DNA of 64,000 nucleotides, taken from NCBI RefSeq assembly GCF_002893095.1, contig NZ_PKQQ01000003.1, positions 471,789-535,788 of the forward strand, read 5' to 3'. The translations under genes and the position numbers were made by a program. Positions 7,674 to 15,865 of the stretch are shown in pieces (the first letter of the stretch is position 1; the number at the start of each line of letters is the position of its first letter). The notes beneath the pieces were generated by a model. It worked only from the letters and a program-made list of their open reading frames with translations, was not told where the DNA came from and did no database searches. Source of the stretch: Stenotrophomonas sp. VV52 (lineage in GTDB: Bacteria > Pseudomonadota > Gammaproteobacteria > Xanthomonadales > Xanthomonadaceae).

Positions 7674-8519
7674 TCACGCGGGGTCCTGCAACGCCATCTG
7701 CATGTCGCGCTGGCGGCGCTTCTCGCTGCGCGAGGTGATGAACCAGCCCACCACCGCCGCCACCGACACCGCCAGCACCATCAGCGTGGCCAGCGCGTTG
7801 ATCTCCGGCTTGATGCCCATGCGCACCGAGGCGAACACCTTCATCGGCAGGGTGGTCGAATTCGGCCCCGCCACGAAGCTGGCGATCACCACGTCGTCCA
7901 GCGACAGCGTGAAGGCGAGCAGCCAGCCGGCCACCAGCGCCGGTGCGATGATCGGCAGGGTGATCTGGAAGAACACCTTCAGCCGGCTCGCCCCCAGATC
8001 CATCGCCGCCTCTTCCAGCGAACGGTCCAGCTCCTGCAGGCGCGAGGACACGATCACCGTCACGAAGGACAGCGTGAAGGTCACGTGCGCAATCCAGATG
8101 CTGCCGACCCCGCGGCTGGGGAAGCCGGGAATGCCGCCCATCGCCACCAAAAGCGTCATCAGCGAGAAACCCAGGATCACTTCGGGCATCACCAGCGGCG
8201 CGGTGATCAGCGCCCCGAACATGGTCTTGCCGGGGAAGCGCTTGAAGCGGGTCATCACCATGGCGGCCATGGTGCCCAGCACGGTGGCCGCGCTGGCGGT
8301 CCAGAACGCCACCTTCAGGCTGATCCACAGCGCGTCGAGGATCTGCCGGTTGTTGAACAGCTCGCCGTACCAGCGCGTGGAGAAGCCGGACCACACCGTG
8401 GCCAGCTTGGAGGCGTTGAACGAGTAGATCATCAACAGCAGGATCGGCAGGTACAGGAAGGCAAAGCCCAGCCCGAGGACCGTCCAGCCCAGCCAGCGGC
8501 TGCGGCGCACCATGCTCAT
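7674..8519 (-). CDS. potI: Putrescine ABC transporter permease PotI
   Basis: A 281-residue inner-membrane permease, the same length as E. coli PotI, with about six membrane helices. The cytoplasmic EAA loop is present (EEAAMDLGASRLKVFFQITLP, about residues 163-183), the contact site for the ATPase. It is the second permease of a polyamine importer and its start overlaps the potH stop by 4 bp (ATGA type), so the two are translationally coupled. The C-terminus (SEKRRQRDMQMAL) is basic and cytoplasmic. Substrate is inferred from potF homology and from neighbouring putrescine catabolic genes. Confidence 0.92.
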   Translation of the reverse strand: MSMVRRSRWLGWTVLGLGFAFLYLPILLLMIYSFNASKLATVWSGFSTRWYGELFNNRQILDALWISLKVAFWTASAATVLGTMAAMVMTRFKRFPGKTMFGALITAPLVMPEVILGFSLMTLLVAMGGIPGFPSRGVGSIWIAHVTFTLSFVTVIVSSRLQELDRSLEEAAMDLGASRLKVFFQITLPIIAPALVAGWLLAFTLSLDDVVIASFVAGPNSTTLPMKVFASVRMGIKPEINALATLMVLAVSVAAVVGWFITSRSEKRRQRDMQMALQDPA

Positions 8520-9427
8520 GCCAGCTTCCCTTCCAGCTCACGCTGCTGCACCCGGTTGAACAGCAGGATCGGGACCAGCAGCAGGGCCAGCATCACGATC
8601 GCCACCGCCGAGGCGGTCGGCCAATCGCGGTTGTTGAAGAACTCGCCCCACAGCACGCGGCCGATCATCAGCGTGTCCGGCCCGCCGAGCATTTCCGGAA
8701 TGACGAACTCACCCACCGCCGGAATCATCACCAGCATGCAGCCGGCGATGATGCCGGTGCGCGACAGCGGCAGCGTGATGCGCAGGAACGCCTGCCACGG
8801 CTTGGCGCCGAGGTCGTAGGCCGCCTCCAGCAGGCGGTTGTCCAGCTTGACCAGGTTGGCATACAGCGGCAGCACCATGAACGGCAGGTAGCAGTACACG
8901 ATGCCGATGTACGCGGCGGTGGGTGTGTACAGGATCTGCAGCGGCGCGTCGATCAGGCCGATCTTCAGCAGCAGCTGGTTGAGCAGGCCGTTGCGGTCGA
9001 GGATGCCGATCCACGCGTATACGCGGATCAGGAACGAGGTCCACGACGGCAGCACCACCAGCATCATCGCCACGTTGCGCGCGGCCGGCGACATCCGCGA
9101 GATCACGTACGCCATCGGGTAGCCGATCAGCAGCGTGAACAGCGTGGCGATCACCGCGATCTTGATCGAGCTCAGGTAGGCCAGCGCGTACTGGCTGTCC
9201 TTCACCAGCGCCGCGTAGTTGCCCAGGTGCAGCTTGAGCGAGAACGCACCGTCCACGTATTCCAGCAGCCAGGTGTACGGCGGCGAGCCGACCTGGGTGC
9301 GGGCGAACGAGATCATCAGGATGATCACGAACGGCACCGCGAAGAACAGCAGCAGCCACAGGTAGGGCGCGGCGATCACGCCGCTGCGCGTACCCGGGAG
9401 CCAGCGCTTCCAGCCGGTGGCGTTCAT
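8516..9427 (-). CDS. potH: Putrescine ABC transporter permease PotH
   Basis: A 303-residue inner-membrane permease with about six helices and an EAA loop (LEAAYDLGAKPWQAFLRITLP, about residues 193-213). The first helix APYLWLLLFFAVPFVIILMI and the long periplasmic loop after it are typical of PotB/PotH. It forms the heterodimeric channel with PotI. It overlaps potG by 4 bp upstream and potI by 4 bp downstream, so potGHI is a tight operon read right to left. Confidence 0.92.
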   Translation of the reverse strand: MNATGWKRWLPGTRSGVIAAPYLWLLLFFAVPFVIILMISFARTQVGSPPYTWLLEYVDGAFSLKLHLGNYAALVKDSQYALAYLSSIKIAVIATLFTLLIGYPMAYVISRMSPAARNVAMMLVVLPSWTSFLIRVYAWIGILDRNGLLNQLLLKIGLIDAPLQILYTPTAAYIGIVYCYLPFMVLPLYANLVKLDNRLLEAAYDLGAKPWQAFLRITLPLSRTGIIAGCMLVMIPAVGEFVIPEMLGGPDTLMIGRVLWGEFFNNRDWPTASAVAIVMLALLLVPILLFNRVQQRELEGKLA

Positions 9428-10557
9428 GCGGTGAGCACCACGCCGTCGTTGTCGCGCCAGTGCACCCAGACGCTGTCGCCCCAGGTCAGGCCGTCGCTGG
9501 CCCAGCGCTGCGAATTGGCGAAGTTGGACAGCACCTTGGCGCCGCTGGGCAGCCGCACGTGGTAGACCGAGTGGCTGCCGAAGTAGGCGATCTCTTCGAT
9601 AACGCCCTGCGCCTTGTTGGTGTCCCCGGCCGGTTCGTCCTTGCCGATCATCACCTTCTCCGGGCGCAGCGCGAACGCCACCTCCTGCCCTTCGTAGCAG
9701 GTGATGCCGTGCGCGACGTAGATCGGGGCCGGGAACAGCGGGGTGCGCACGGTCACGTACTCGGGCAGGTCTTCGTCGATCACCCCTTCGAACAGGTTGA
9801 CCGAGCCGATGAAGCCGGCCACGAAGCGGTTGGCCGGCTGCTCATAGATCTCGTCCGGTTTGCCCACCTGCTGGATCCAGCCGGCGTCCATGACCGCGAT
9901 GCGGGTGGCCATGGTCATCGCTTCTTCCTGGTCGTGGGTGACCATCACGCAGGTCACGCCCGAGGTTTCGATGATGTTGACCAGCTCAAGCTGCATCTGC
10001 GAGCGCAGCTTCTTGTCCAGCGCGCCCATCGGCTCGTCCAGCAGCAGCAGCTTGGGCCCCTTGGCCAGCGAGCGCGCCAGCGCCACGCGCTGCTGCTGGC
10101 CGCCGGACAGCTGGTGCGGTTTGCGCTTGGCCAGCTTCTGCAGCTGCACCAGCTCCAGCATTTCGCCGACCCGGCGCTGGATGGCGTCGCGGGCCAGCCC
10201 GTCCTGCTTCAGGCCGAAGGCGATGTTCTGCTCCACGGTCATGTGCGGGAACAGCGCATAGGACTGGAACATCATGTTGATCGGCCGCTGGTACGGCGGC
10301 AGCGCGTCGATGCGCTGGCCGTCCAGCTGGATGCTGCCGGCGGTGGGGGTCTCGAAGCCGCCCAGGCAGCGCAGCAGGGTCGACTTGCCGCTGCCCGACC
10401 CGCCCAGCAGGGCGAAAATCTCGCCCTTGCGCACGTCCAGGTTGACGTCGTCGACCGCGACGAAGCCGTCGAATTCCTTGCGCAGCGCGCGGATGGACAG
10501 ATAGCCCGGCTCCAGGACCGGGACGACCTCACCTTCCGGCTTGGCTTCAAATGGCAT
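9424..10557 (-). CDS. potG: Putrescine ABC transporter ATP-binding protein PotG
   Basis: A 377-residue ATPase, the same length as E. coli PotG. It has Walker A GGSGSGKST, the LSGGQQQR signature and Walker B LLLLDEP, followed by a C-terminal TOBE-type regulatory domain. The ATG at 10557 has GGAG nine bases upstream; earlier in-frame ATGs at 10581 and 10650 lack such a site. A TAAAAT -10-like hexamer lies on the minus strand at 10599-10604. In E. coli potF lies directly before potG; here potF is 4 kb away beyond a proline-hydroxylase island and a flavoprotein gene, so potGHI needs its own promoter. Confidence 0.92.
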   Translation of the reverse strand: MPFEAKPEGEVVPVLEPGYLSIRALRKEFDGFVAVDDVNLDVRKGEIFALLGGSGSGKSTLLRCLGGFETPTAGSIQLDGQRIDALPPYQRPINMMFQSYALFPHMTVEQNIAFGLKQDGLARDAIQRRVGEMLELVQLQKLAKRKPHQLSGGQQQRVALARSLAKGPKLLLLDEPMGALDKKLRSQMQLELVNIIETSGVTCVMVTHDQEEAMTMATRIAVMDAGWIQQVGKPDEIYEQPANRFVAGFIGSVNLFEGVIDEDLPEYVTVRTPLFPAPIYVAHGITCYEGQEVAFALRPEKVMIGKDEPAGDTNKAQGVIEEIAYFGSHSVYHVRLPSGAKVLSNFANSQRWASDGLTWGDSVWVHWRDNDGVVLTA

Positions 10558-10760
10558 GGGCAGCGGCTCCGGGAGCGGCATCAGGTGGGGAATGGGCCAT
10601 TTTAGCGACCGTTGGCGACAGCTGCGATACCGGATCGGGGCAACGAGCACCTACCTTGCCCCTCCCGGCCCCCCTGGCAAACCCTAGCCGGTCACCCGCT
10701 GAACCTGTGTGAACGTCCCGGACCCAGGCGCACCGCCGATCGAGCCGCTGGCGGTCCGGG

Positions 10761-11666
10761 TCAGCCCCTTGACGTCCGTTTGACCGAGCTCGCTCCTGTT
10801 TGATGCCTGCGATAGAGAATGATCGAAGTCACTACAAGAAGAGCGCCCGCCACTGTCATCAAGGACACGCTCTGCCCGAACATCAAGTAGTCAAATGCAA
10901 GCGCCACGGCGGGTACCAAGTAGAACAATGATCCGACCTTGCCCGCAGAATCATGCTTGAGCATGTAGAGCAGAAGCAGTGTTGCGCCCGTGGAAACCAC
11001 GACGATCATCCACGAGGCAGCCAGCACGAATTTCGCCCCCGGCGCCCAAAGAGCATCAGTGAACAGCATCACAACCAGAAAAACCACAGCTGCAACCAAG
11101 CTTTGGTGAAACGAGGACGCCAGCGGGTGTACGGTAACGCGCTGCTGGAGGACAGAACCTGCGCTGATCGAAGCGACGGACAGGACACCGAACGCTGCAC
11201 CTGAAAAGCCCAGCCCGCCGATCTCACGTGATCCTGCAACTGAAACGGCCAGGCCCAGGAATCCGCAAGCCAGAAGCAGATACCCCTTGACGCCGGCATC
11301 CTCCCGGCCGATCAGCGAAGCAAGAATGGGCTGAAGTCCAAGAATGATGGCCAACAAGCCCGGAGACATTCCCTCACTGATGGCAAGAAAGAAGGCGCCT
11401 TGATAAGCGACCTGCAGAAGAACACCAGCCGCCAATATCTTCCCTAGAACCGCGGCAGGGTATCCGAACAGCCTGGCAGCAATCTGCCCCCTGAATGCAA
11501 AAATGCAGACTGCGGTGAGCACCAGAAAGGCCCCCACGGCCCTGACCGCCAGGAATGGCCAGACTGACACTTCTTCAAGTCCCAGCTTCACGAACACAGC
11601 GCCGCTGCCCCACGTTACGAGGAACGCAAACGGCGCAAGCTTCAGCATGACGTTCGACCTATCCAC
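10761..11666 (-). CDS. EamA/DMT-family transporter
   Basis: A 301-residue protein with about ten hydrophobic helices in two similar halves, the layout of the drug/metabolite transporter superfamily (EamA). Motifs such as WGSGAVFVKLGLEEVSVWPF near the start and ISEGMSPGLLAIILGLQPIL in helices 3-4 fit the family. Members export amino acids, nucleosides or drugs. The base composition is lower than the surroundings (31 of 60 bases G+C at 11041-11100). It starts 6 bp after the hydroxylase-like gene on the same strand, so the two form an operon. Export of the hydroxylated product is a reasonable guess, not shown. Confidence 0.85.
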   Translation of the reverse strand: MDRSNVMLKLAPFAFLVTWGSGAVFVKLGLEEVSVWPFLAVRAVGAFLVLTAVCIFAFRGQIAARLFGYPAAVLGKILAAGVLLQVAYQGAFFLAISEGMSPGLLAIILGLQPILASLIGREDAGVKGYLLLACGFLGLAVSVAGSREIGGLGFSGAAFGVLSVASISAGSVLQQRVTVHPLASSFHQSLVAAVVFLVVMLFTDALWAPGAKFVLAASWMIVVVSTGATLLLLYMLKHDSAGKVGSLFYLVPAVALAFDYLMFGQSVSLMTVAGALLVVTSIILYRRHQTGASSVKRTSRG

Positions 11667-11672
11667 AGCAAC

Positions 11673-12545
11673 TCACTGCGAATCGAGGGAGAAACGTTCA
11701 TTCATGCCACGGGCCTCCAGGAGATATCTCTTCATCCCCCTGAGCCGCTCGGCAACATCGGCACTCGCAACTGGGGACGCCAACGCTGCCTTGATCAGCC
11801 AGTCATAGCAGGATTCAATTGGGACGTTGAATCGAAAGTGGACCTTCGCAGCTTCAAGAATCTGCTGTTTTATGGCGCCGGCATCAATGCCATGTGTGAA
11901 GGTATCAAGCATCTCACTCAGAGTATTCGACGGCAGGCTGGGCCTCAGCACGTGGATGTCGCGGGAGCTGCTCGCAACCTGCGCAGATGCGGCGAAAATT
12001 TCGTCCTCTGCGAACGCGCCATCGAAAGCGAAGTCGAGACAGATGAACATCCTGCTCTCGCTCGAGAAGTTCACGGCTGCATGGCTGACCGCTGCATCCA
12101 GGAACCAGACCTCCCCCGGCTTCATCTGGAACACTCCGGACTCATCCGAGTGATAAGCATTTAGGTTCAACTCAATCGGAATGAAGACGCGGAAGTAGGA
12201 AACATTGGGATCGAGCTCTACAAAGTCTCGATGCGGAATGACGAGACCTGAGATCAAATTCCTGGCACGAACCATCTTGACCAACGATAGATCAAAGTTG
12301 TCGGAGAGCATCCTGGCGATCGACGGACATCCACTCATGTACTCAGTGGGCTTCGCAACGTCGCAATTGCGGTACTGCGTGTCATCAGTTCGCCCGGACC
12401 CGTTATAGAGCGATAGGTTCTTCCAGTACCCGAAAGCGAATTCGTCGTATTCCTCCGGACTTTTCTCAACGGCGTTCAGAAACGCTACGTCCGTACTGAA
12501 GTCGTACGAATCCAAGTTGATCTTGCCAATGATGCGTGAGGTCAT
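11673..12545 (-). CDS. Proline cis-hydroxylase-like Fe(II)/2-oxoglutarate dioxygenase
   Basis: A 290-residue protein that resembles the L-proline cis-3-/cis-4-hydroxylases of Streptomyces and rhizobia in length and motifs. IPHRDFVELD carries His105 and Asp107, GEVWFLDAAVSHAAVNFS carries His155 (the HxD...H iron triad), and Arg165 in SSESR is at the position that binds 2-oxoglutarate. DFAFDG (171-176) and the C-terminal ARGMNERFSLDS are also characteristic. It would hydroxylate free L-proline or a related amino acid. AGGA lies nine bases before the ATG. Composition is low in G+C (29 of 60 at 12181-12240), which suggests horizontal transfer. Regiochemistry (3- or 4-) cannot be told by eye. Confidence 0.85.
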   Translation of the reverse strand: MTSRIIGKINLDSYDFSTDVAFLNAVEKSPEEYDEFAFGYWKNLSLYNGSGRTDDTQYRNCDVAKPTEYMSGCPSIARMLSDNFDLSLVKMVRARNLISGLVIPHRDFVELDPNVSYFRVFIPIELNLNAYHSDESGVFQMKPGEVWFLDAAVSHAAVNFSSESRMFICLDFAFDGAFAEDEIFAASAQVASSSRDIHVLRPSLPSNTLSEMLDTFTHGIDAGAIKQQILEAAKVHFRFNVPIESCYDWLIKAALASPVASADVAERLRGMKRYLLEARGMNERFSLDSQ

Positions 12546-13201
12546 AATCTTTGATCCTGTAACGTAGATGGCGGCTCACTGCACTATCAAATATTGACCA
12601 GAGCAGCGGGGCGATTTCTACCATGATCAACCTCACCTCAAGGATCGCAATTGCACTCATCCAATGCATTCGATCATTTCTGTGCAGCCGTTCCTGTTCG
12701 CAAGGAGATGCGGTTCGCAAATCCAGGGCACGACCCTCCGTCTCAGCACACCAACACATGACGCTAACCGCCTGGCGACTGGTCGTCCGTCAGACACCCC
12801 CTACTTCGACAGCGTAGAACACCGGAACTCGCGCTGCGCCGTCCCTGGCAAGCTGCCAGACGAAGTCGACAGCACAAACCATTCCCCAGGAGTCTTTCGA
12901 GCGAGCAGGTCACGTCACTGGGAGGTCGACTTCTGCACCTTTCTCGAACATGTGGATACACCCCCTTGACCTGCTGCCCCTACAGCGGCTGATGGAAGGG
13001 TCCAAAAACGTTGGAGCGGGTGACGTTTCCGATCACGGAACATGCGGGAAAACGCGGGATGTTGACCGGGGACACACCTGCGCGGCTCCGATCCGCAGAA
13101 GGGCTGGCGGCATCACATTCTGGTTCTCCCCGCGTTGACCCGTTTCGCCAGCGACCACGACATTCCCCGGTCATCCAAGGATCGAACAGGGAGAACGACG
13201 C
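12546..13201. other. 656-bp intergenic region, compositional boundary, no supported gene
   Basis: This stretch separates the minus-strand hydroxylase operon from the plus-strand flavoprotein gene, so it must hold both promoters. The left half is A+T-richer like the hydroxylase gene, and G+C rises after about 12960. Short open frames exist on both strands but show no recognisable domain or good ribosome site. TTGACC at 12965-12970 is a possible -35 element without a convincing -10. Confidence 0.5.
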
Positions 13202-14593
13202 ATGCTGCAGCACACCCGGTGGGCACCCGATGAAGCATTCAACGTGGCCGATGACGACGGGGCCGTTCCATGGGAGGTGGTGGTGATCGGGGCCGGCCAG
13301 TCCGGACTCGCGGTCAGCGCGACCCTGGTGCGTGCCGGCGTGCGCCACCTGGTCCTGGAAGCGGAGACCGTGGGCTGCGCCTGGCGGCGCCGCTGGGACT
13401 CGTTCCAGACCAACACGCCCAATGCGACGACGGCGCTGCCCGGATATGTCTATACCGGAAACGACCCGGAGGGATTCGCCACCGGCGATGAGGTGGTCGC
13501 GCTGCTGGGCCGCTATGCCGGTGAGCAGGCGCTGCCGGTGATCGAGCAATGCCCGGTGCGCCGGGTCACGCACGATGCGGGCGGGTACCGGATCGAAACC
13601 CGAAAGGGCCCGCTGCGGGCACGGGCGGTGGTGGTGGCGACCGGCGAGTACCGGCGGCCGCAGTTGCCGCGGGTGCCGTTCGTGCCCTGCCGCGGGCTTT
13701 CGGTACTGCACTCAGGCGACTACAGGCACGCCGGACAGCTGCCCGAGGGCGGTGTGCTGGTGGTGGGCGGTGGGCAGTCCGGCGCGCAGATCGCCCAGGA
13801 CCTGCGCGCGGCCGGGCGCAACGTTTACTGGTCGATCGCCTCGCGGGCGATGAACCTGCGCCGGCTGCGCGGTCGGGATTCGCTGGACTGGTGGATCCAG
13901 TCGGGGCTGATCCACCGGCATGTGAGCCAGCATCCGGCGGTACTGGCCGGGGTGCCGGGGGCATTGCGCAGCGCGCGCAACGCCGAATTTCCGCTGGTGT
14001 CGGGCAAGGGCGAACAGGGCAAAGGCAGCTCGATCAGCCTGCTCTCGATGCATCGGCAGGGGGTGGTGCTGCTGGGCCGGCTGCAGTCACTGCAGGGCCA
14101 GGTGGCGCGGTTCAACGATGTGCGCCCGCAGGTGCGCGACGCGATCGCGGCCACGCGGGTGGAGTACCAGCGCCTGCATGCGGTGGCCGATGCGCATTTC
14201 GCCGGTGCGGTGGAAGCGCGCACCGATGATGCGCGCTACCTGCCCGAAGAGGTCTACCTGGACTGGGAGCCTGAGCACGCGCGCGACGTGCTGGATCTTG
14301 AAGCGGAAGGCATTCGCTCGGTGCTGCTGGCGACGGGATTCGCGCCGGACTGGTCGTGGCTGGAGCTGGACAACGTGTTCGACACCCGCGGCTACCCGCT
14401 GGGCGAGTACGGGGTGTCATCGCAACAGGGCCTGTTTTTCGTCGGCCTGTACAACCTGCAGCGGGTCAGTTCCAGCTACCTGTGCAACGGCGGCCGCGAC
14501 GCCGAAGCGTTGCTGCCGCACATCCAGGCCCACCTCGCCAGCCACCGCGCAGGACACGCATGGCGTGTCACTACGCGGGAACCGTCAACGTAG
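13202..14593 (+). CDS. Flavin-dependent monooxygenase-like oxidoreductase
   Basis: A 463-residue flavoprotein with two Rossmann folds: GAGQSG at residues 30-35 for FAD and GGGQSG at 189-194 for NADPH, the layout of class B flavoprotein monooxygenases (CzcO/FMO-like). VLHSGDYRHAGQL (168-180) resembles the linker motif between them, and VLLATGFAPDWSW (about 375-387) is the late ATG motif. The substrate is unknown. GGGAG stands eight bases before the ATG. The last ten or so codons and the stop lie inside a palindromic repeat pair, so the native C-terminus has probably been replaced. High G+C (45 of 60 at 13321-13380) sets it apart from the hydroxylase pair. Confidence 0.8.
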   Translation: MLQHTRWAPDEAFNVADDDGAVPWEVVVIGAGQSGLAVSATLVRAGVRHLVLEAETVGCAWRRRWDSFQTNTPNATTALPGYVYTGNDPEGFATGDEVVALLGRYAGEQALPVIEQCPVRRVTHDAGGYRIETRKGPLRARAVVVATGEYRRPQLPRVPFVPCRGLSVLHSGDYRHAGQLPEGGVLVVGGGQSGAQIAQDLRAAGRNVYWSIASRAMNLRRLRGRDSLDWWIQSGLIHRHVSQHPAVLAGVPGALRSARNAEFPLVSGKGEQGKGSSISLLSMHRQGVVLLGRLQSLQGQVARFNDVRPQVRDAIAATRVEYQRLHAVADAHFAGAVEARTDDARYLPEEVYLDWEPEHARDVLDLEAEGIRSVLLATGFAPDWSWLELDNVFDTRGYPLGEYGVSSQQGLFFVGLYNLQRVSSSYLCNGGRDAEALLPHIQAHLASHRAGHAWRVTTREPST

Positions 14594-14613
14594 CGACACG
14601 CCACGCGTGTCCC
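14551..14613. repeat. SMAG/REP-like dimer overlapping the 3' end of the flavoprotein gene
   Basis: Copy one, 14551-14574 (GACACGC...GCGTGTC, ending CTAC), is inside the reading frame. Copy two, 14590-14613, is inverted and begins with GTAG; the TAG of that GTAG at 14591-14593 is the stop codon of the gene. It lies between convergent genes. Confidence 0.8.
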
Positions 14614-14628
14614 ACGCAATGCCGGCTA

Positions 14629-15732
14629 TCAGCGACCGGTCTTCACCTCGGTCCACAACCGGGTGTACAGCTTGTCCACTTCCGGCGGGTTGATCGAATA
14701 GGTGAACATCTTCGCGGCGACCTCGGCCGGCGGGTAGATGGTCGGGTCGTTGCGGATCGCTTCGTCCACCAGCGGGGTGGCCACGCTCACCGGGTTGGCG
14801 TAGTGGATGAAGTTGGTGTTGGCCGCCGCGACCTTCGGGTCGAGCAGGTAGTTGATGAAGGCGTAGGCCGCTTCCGGATGCTTGGCGTCCTTGGGAATGG
14901 CCAGCATGTCGAACCACTGCGGTGCGCCTTCCTTCGGGATCGAGTAGGCCACGGTCACGCCGTTGGCCGCCTCGGCCGCGCGGTCGCGGGCCTGGATGAT
15001 GTCGCCCGACCAGCCCACCACCAGGCAGGTGCCGCCATTGGCCAGCGACCCGACGTACTGCGAGGAGTGGAAGTTCTGCACGTACGGCCGGATGCTCTTG
15101 AGCAGGTCGGCCGCCTTCTGGATCACCGCCGGATCATGGCTGTGCGGGTCTTCGCCCAGGTAATGCAGCGCGATCGGGATCATGTCGGCCGGGGTATCCA
15201 GGATCGTGATCCCGCAGTCCTTCATCTTCGCGATGTTTTCCGGCTTGAAGATCAGGTCCCAGCTGTTGGCGATCTCGGTGCTGCCGCCGAAGCGCTCCTT
15301 GAGCATCTCCACGTTGTAGCCGATGCCGGTGGTGCCGATCATGTACGGCACGCCGTACTTGTTGTCCGGATCCTGCTGCGCGATGCGCTTCATCATCTCC
15401 GGGTCGAGATTGGCCAGGTTCGGGATCCTGCTCTTGTCCAGCGGCAGGAACACCCCGGCCTGGATCTGGCGGCCGAAGAAGTTCAGCGTCGGCACCACCA
15501 CGTCGTAGCCGCTGCCACCGGCGAGCAGCTTGGTTTCCACCATCTCGTCGCTGTCGAACACGTCATAGGTCACCTTGATGCCGGTGGCCGTCTCGAAGTT
15601 CGGGATGGTCTCTTCAGCGATGTAGTCGCTGTAGTTGTAGACGTTCAGCACTTTGCTGTCGTCCTGTTTGGCGCCACCGCAGGCGCTGAGCAGGGTGACG
15701 GCAATGCCGAGGGTGAGGATACGCAGCTTCAT
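14629..15732 (-). CDS. potF: Putrescine ABC transporter substrate-binding protein PotF
   Basis: A 367-residue periplasmic binding protein. The N-terminus has a signal peptide ending in a lipobox-like LSAC at about residue 18, so it is probably a lipoprotein, unlike the soluble E. coli PotF. The mature protein starts VLNVYNYSDYIAEETIPNFE, the classic polyamine-binding opening, and keeps FDSDEMVETKLLAGGSGYDVVVP. GGAGAG lies just upstream of the ATG at 15732. It delivers putrescine to PotGHI, which is encoded 4 kb downstream. The gene is followed on the same strand orientation by puuA-like further upstream (15866-17317), consistent with one catabolic regulon. Confidence 0.9.
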   Translation of the reverse strand: MKLRILTLGIAVTLLSACGGAKQDDSKVLNVYNYSDYIAEETIPNFETATGIKVTYDVFDSDEMVETKLLAGGSGYDVVVPTLNFFGRQIQAGVFLPLDKSRIPNLANLDPEMMKRIAQQDPDNKYGVPYMIGTTGIGYNVEMLKERFGGSTEIANSWDLIFKPENIAKMKDCGITILDTPADMIPIALHYLGEDPHSHDPAVIQKAADLLKSIRPYVQNFHSSQYVGSLANGGTCLVVGWSGDIIQARDRAAEAANGVTVAYSIPKEGAPQWFDMLAIPKDAKHPEAAYAFINYLLDPKVAAANTNFIHYANPVSVATPLVDEAIRNDPTIYPPAEVAAKMFTYSINPPEVDKLYTRLWTEVKTGR

Positions 15733-15865
15733 CGGACTCTCCACAGGTCAGGAGCGAGGTGGGGGAACCGGCCAGACCGGCACGACGGTGCCAGCCTAAC
15801 GGGCAACTGGCCATTTTCCCAGCACGGCGCCCGCCCGGCCATGCCTGATCGGGCGGCTCGGCCGG

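Noticed and set aside
12466..12759. Open frame on the minus strand upstream of the hydroxylase gene
   Set aside because: It overlaps the hydroxylase coding start in another frame, lacks a ribosome site and has no recognisable motif.
12965..12994. MerR-type promoter (TTGACC with 19-bp spacer) before the flavoprotein
   Set aside because: No good -10, the dyad is short and no MerR-family gene is near.
15783..15798. Possible sigma-54 site (TGGCACCGTCGTGCC) upstream of potF on the minus strand
   Set aside because: The GG to GC distance is nine bases, not the ten required, and the sequence is just a palindrome-like GC stretch.
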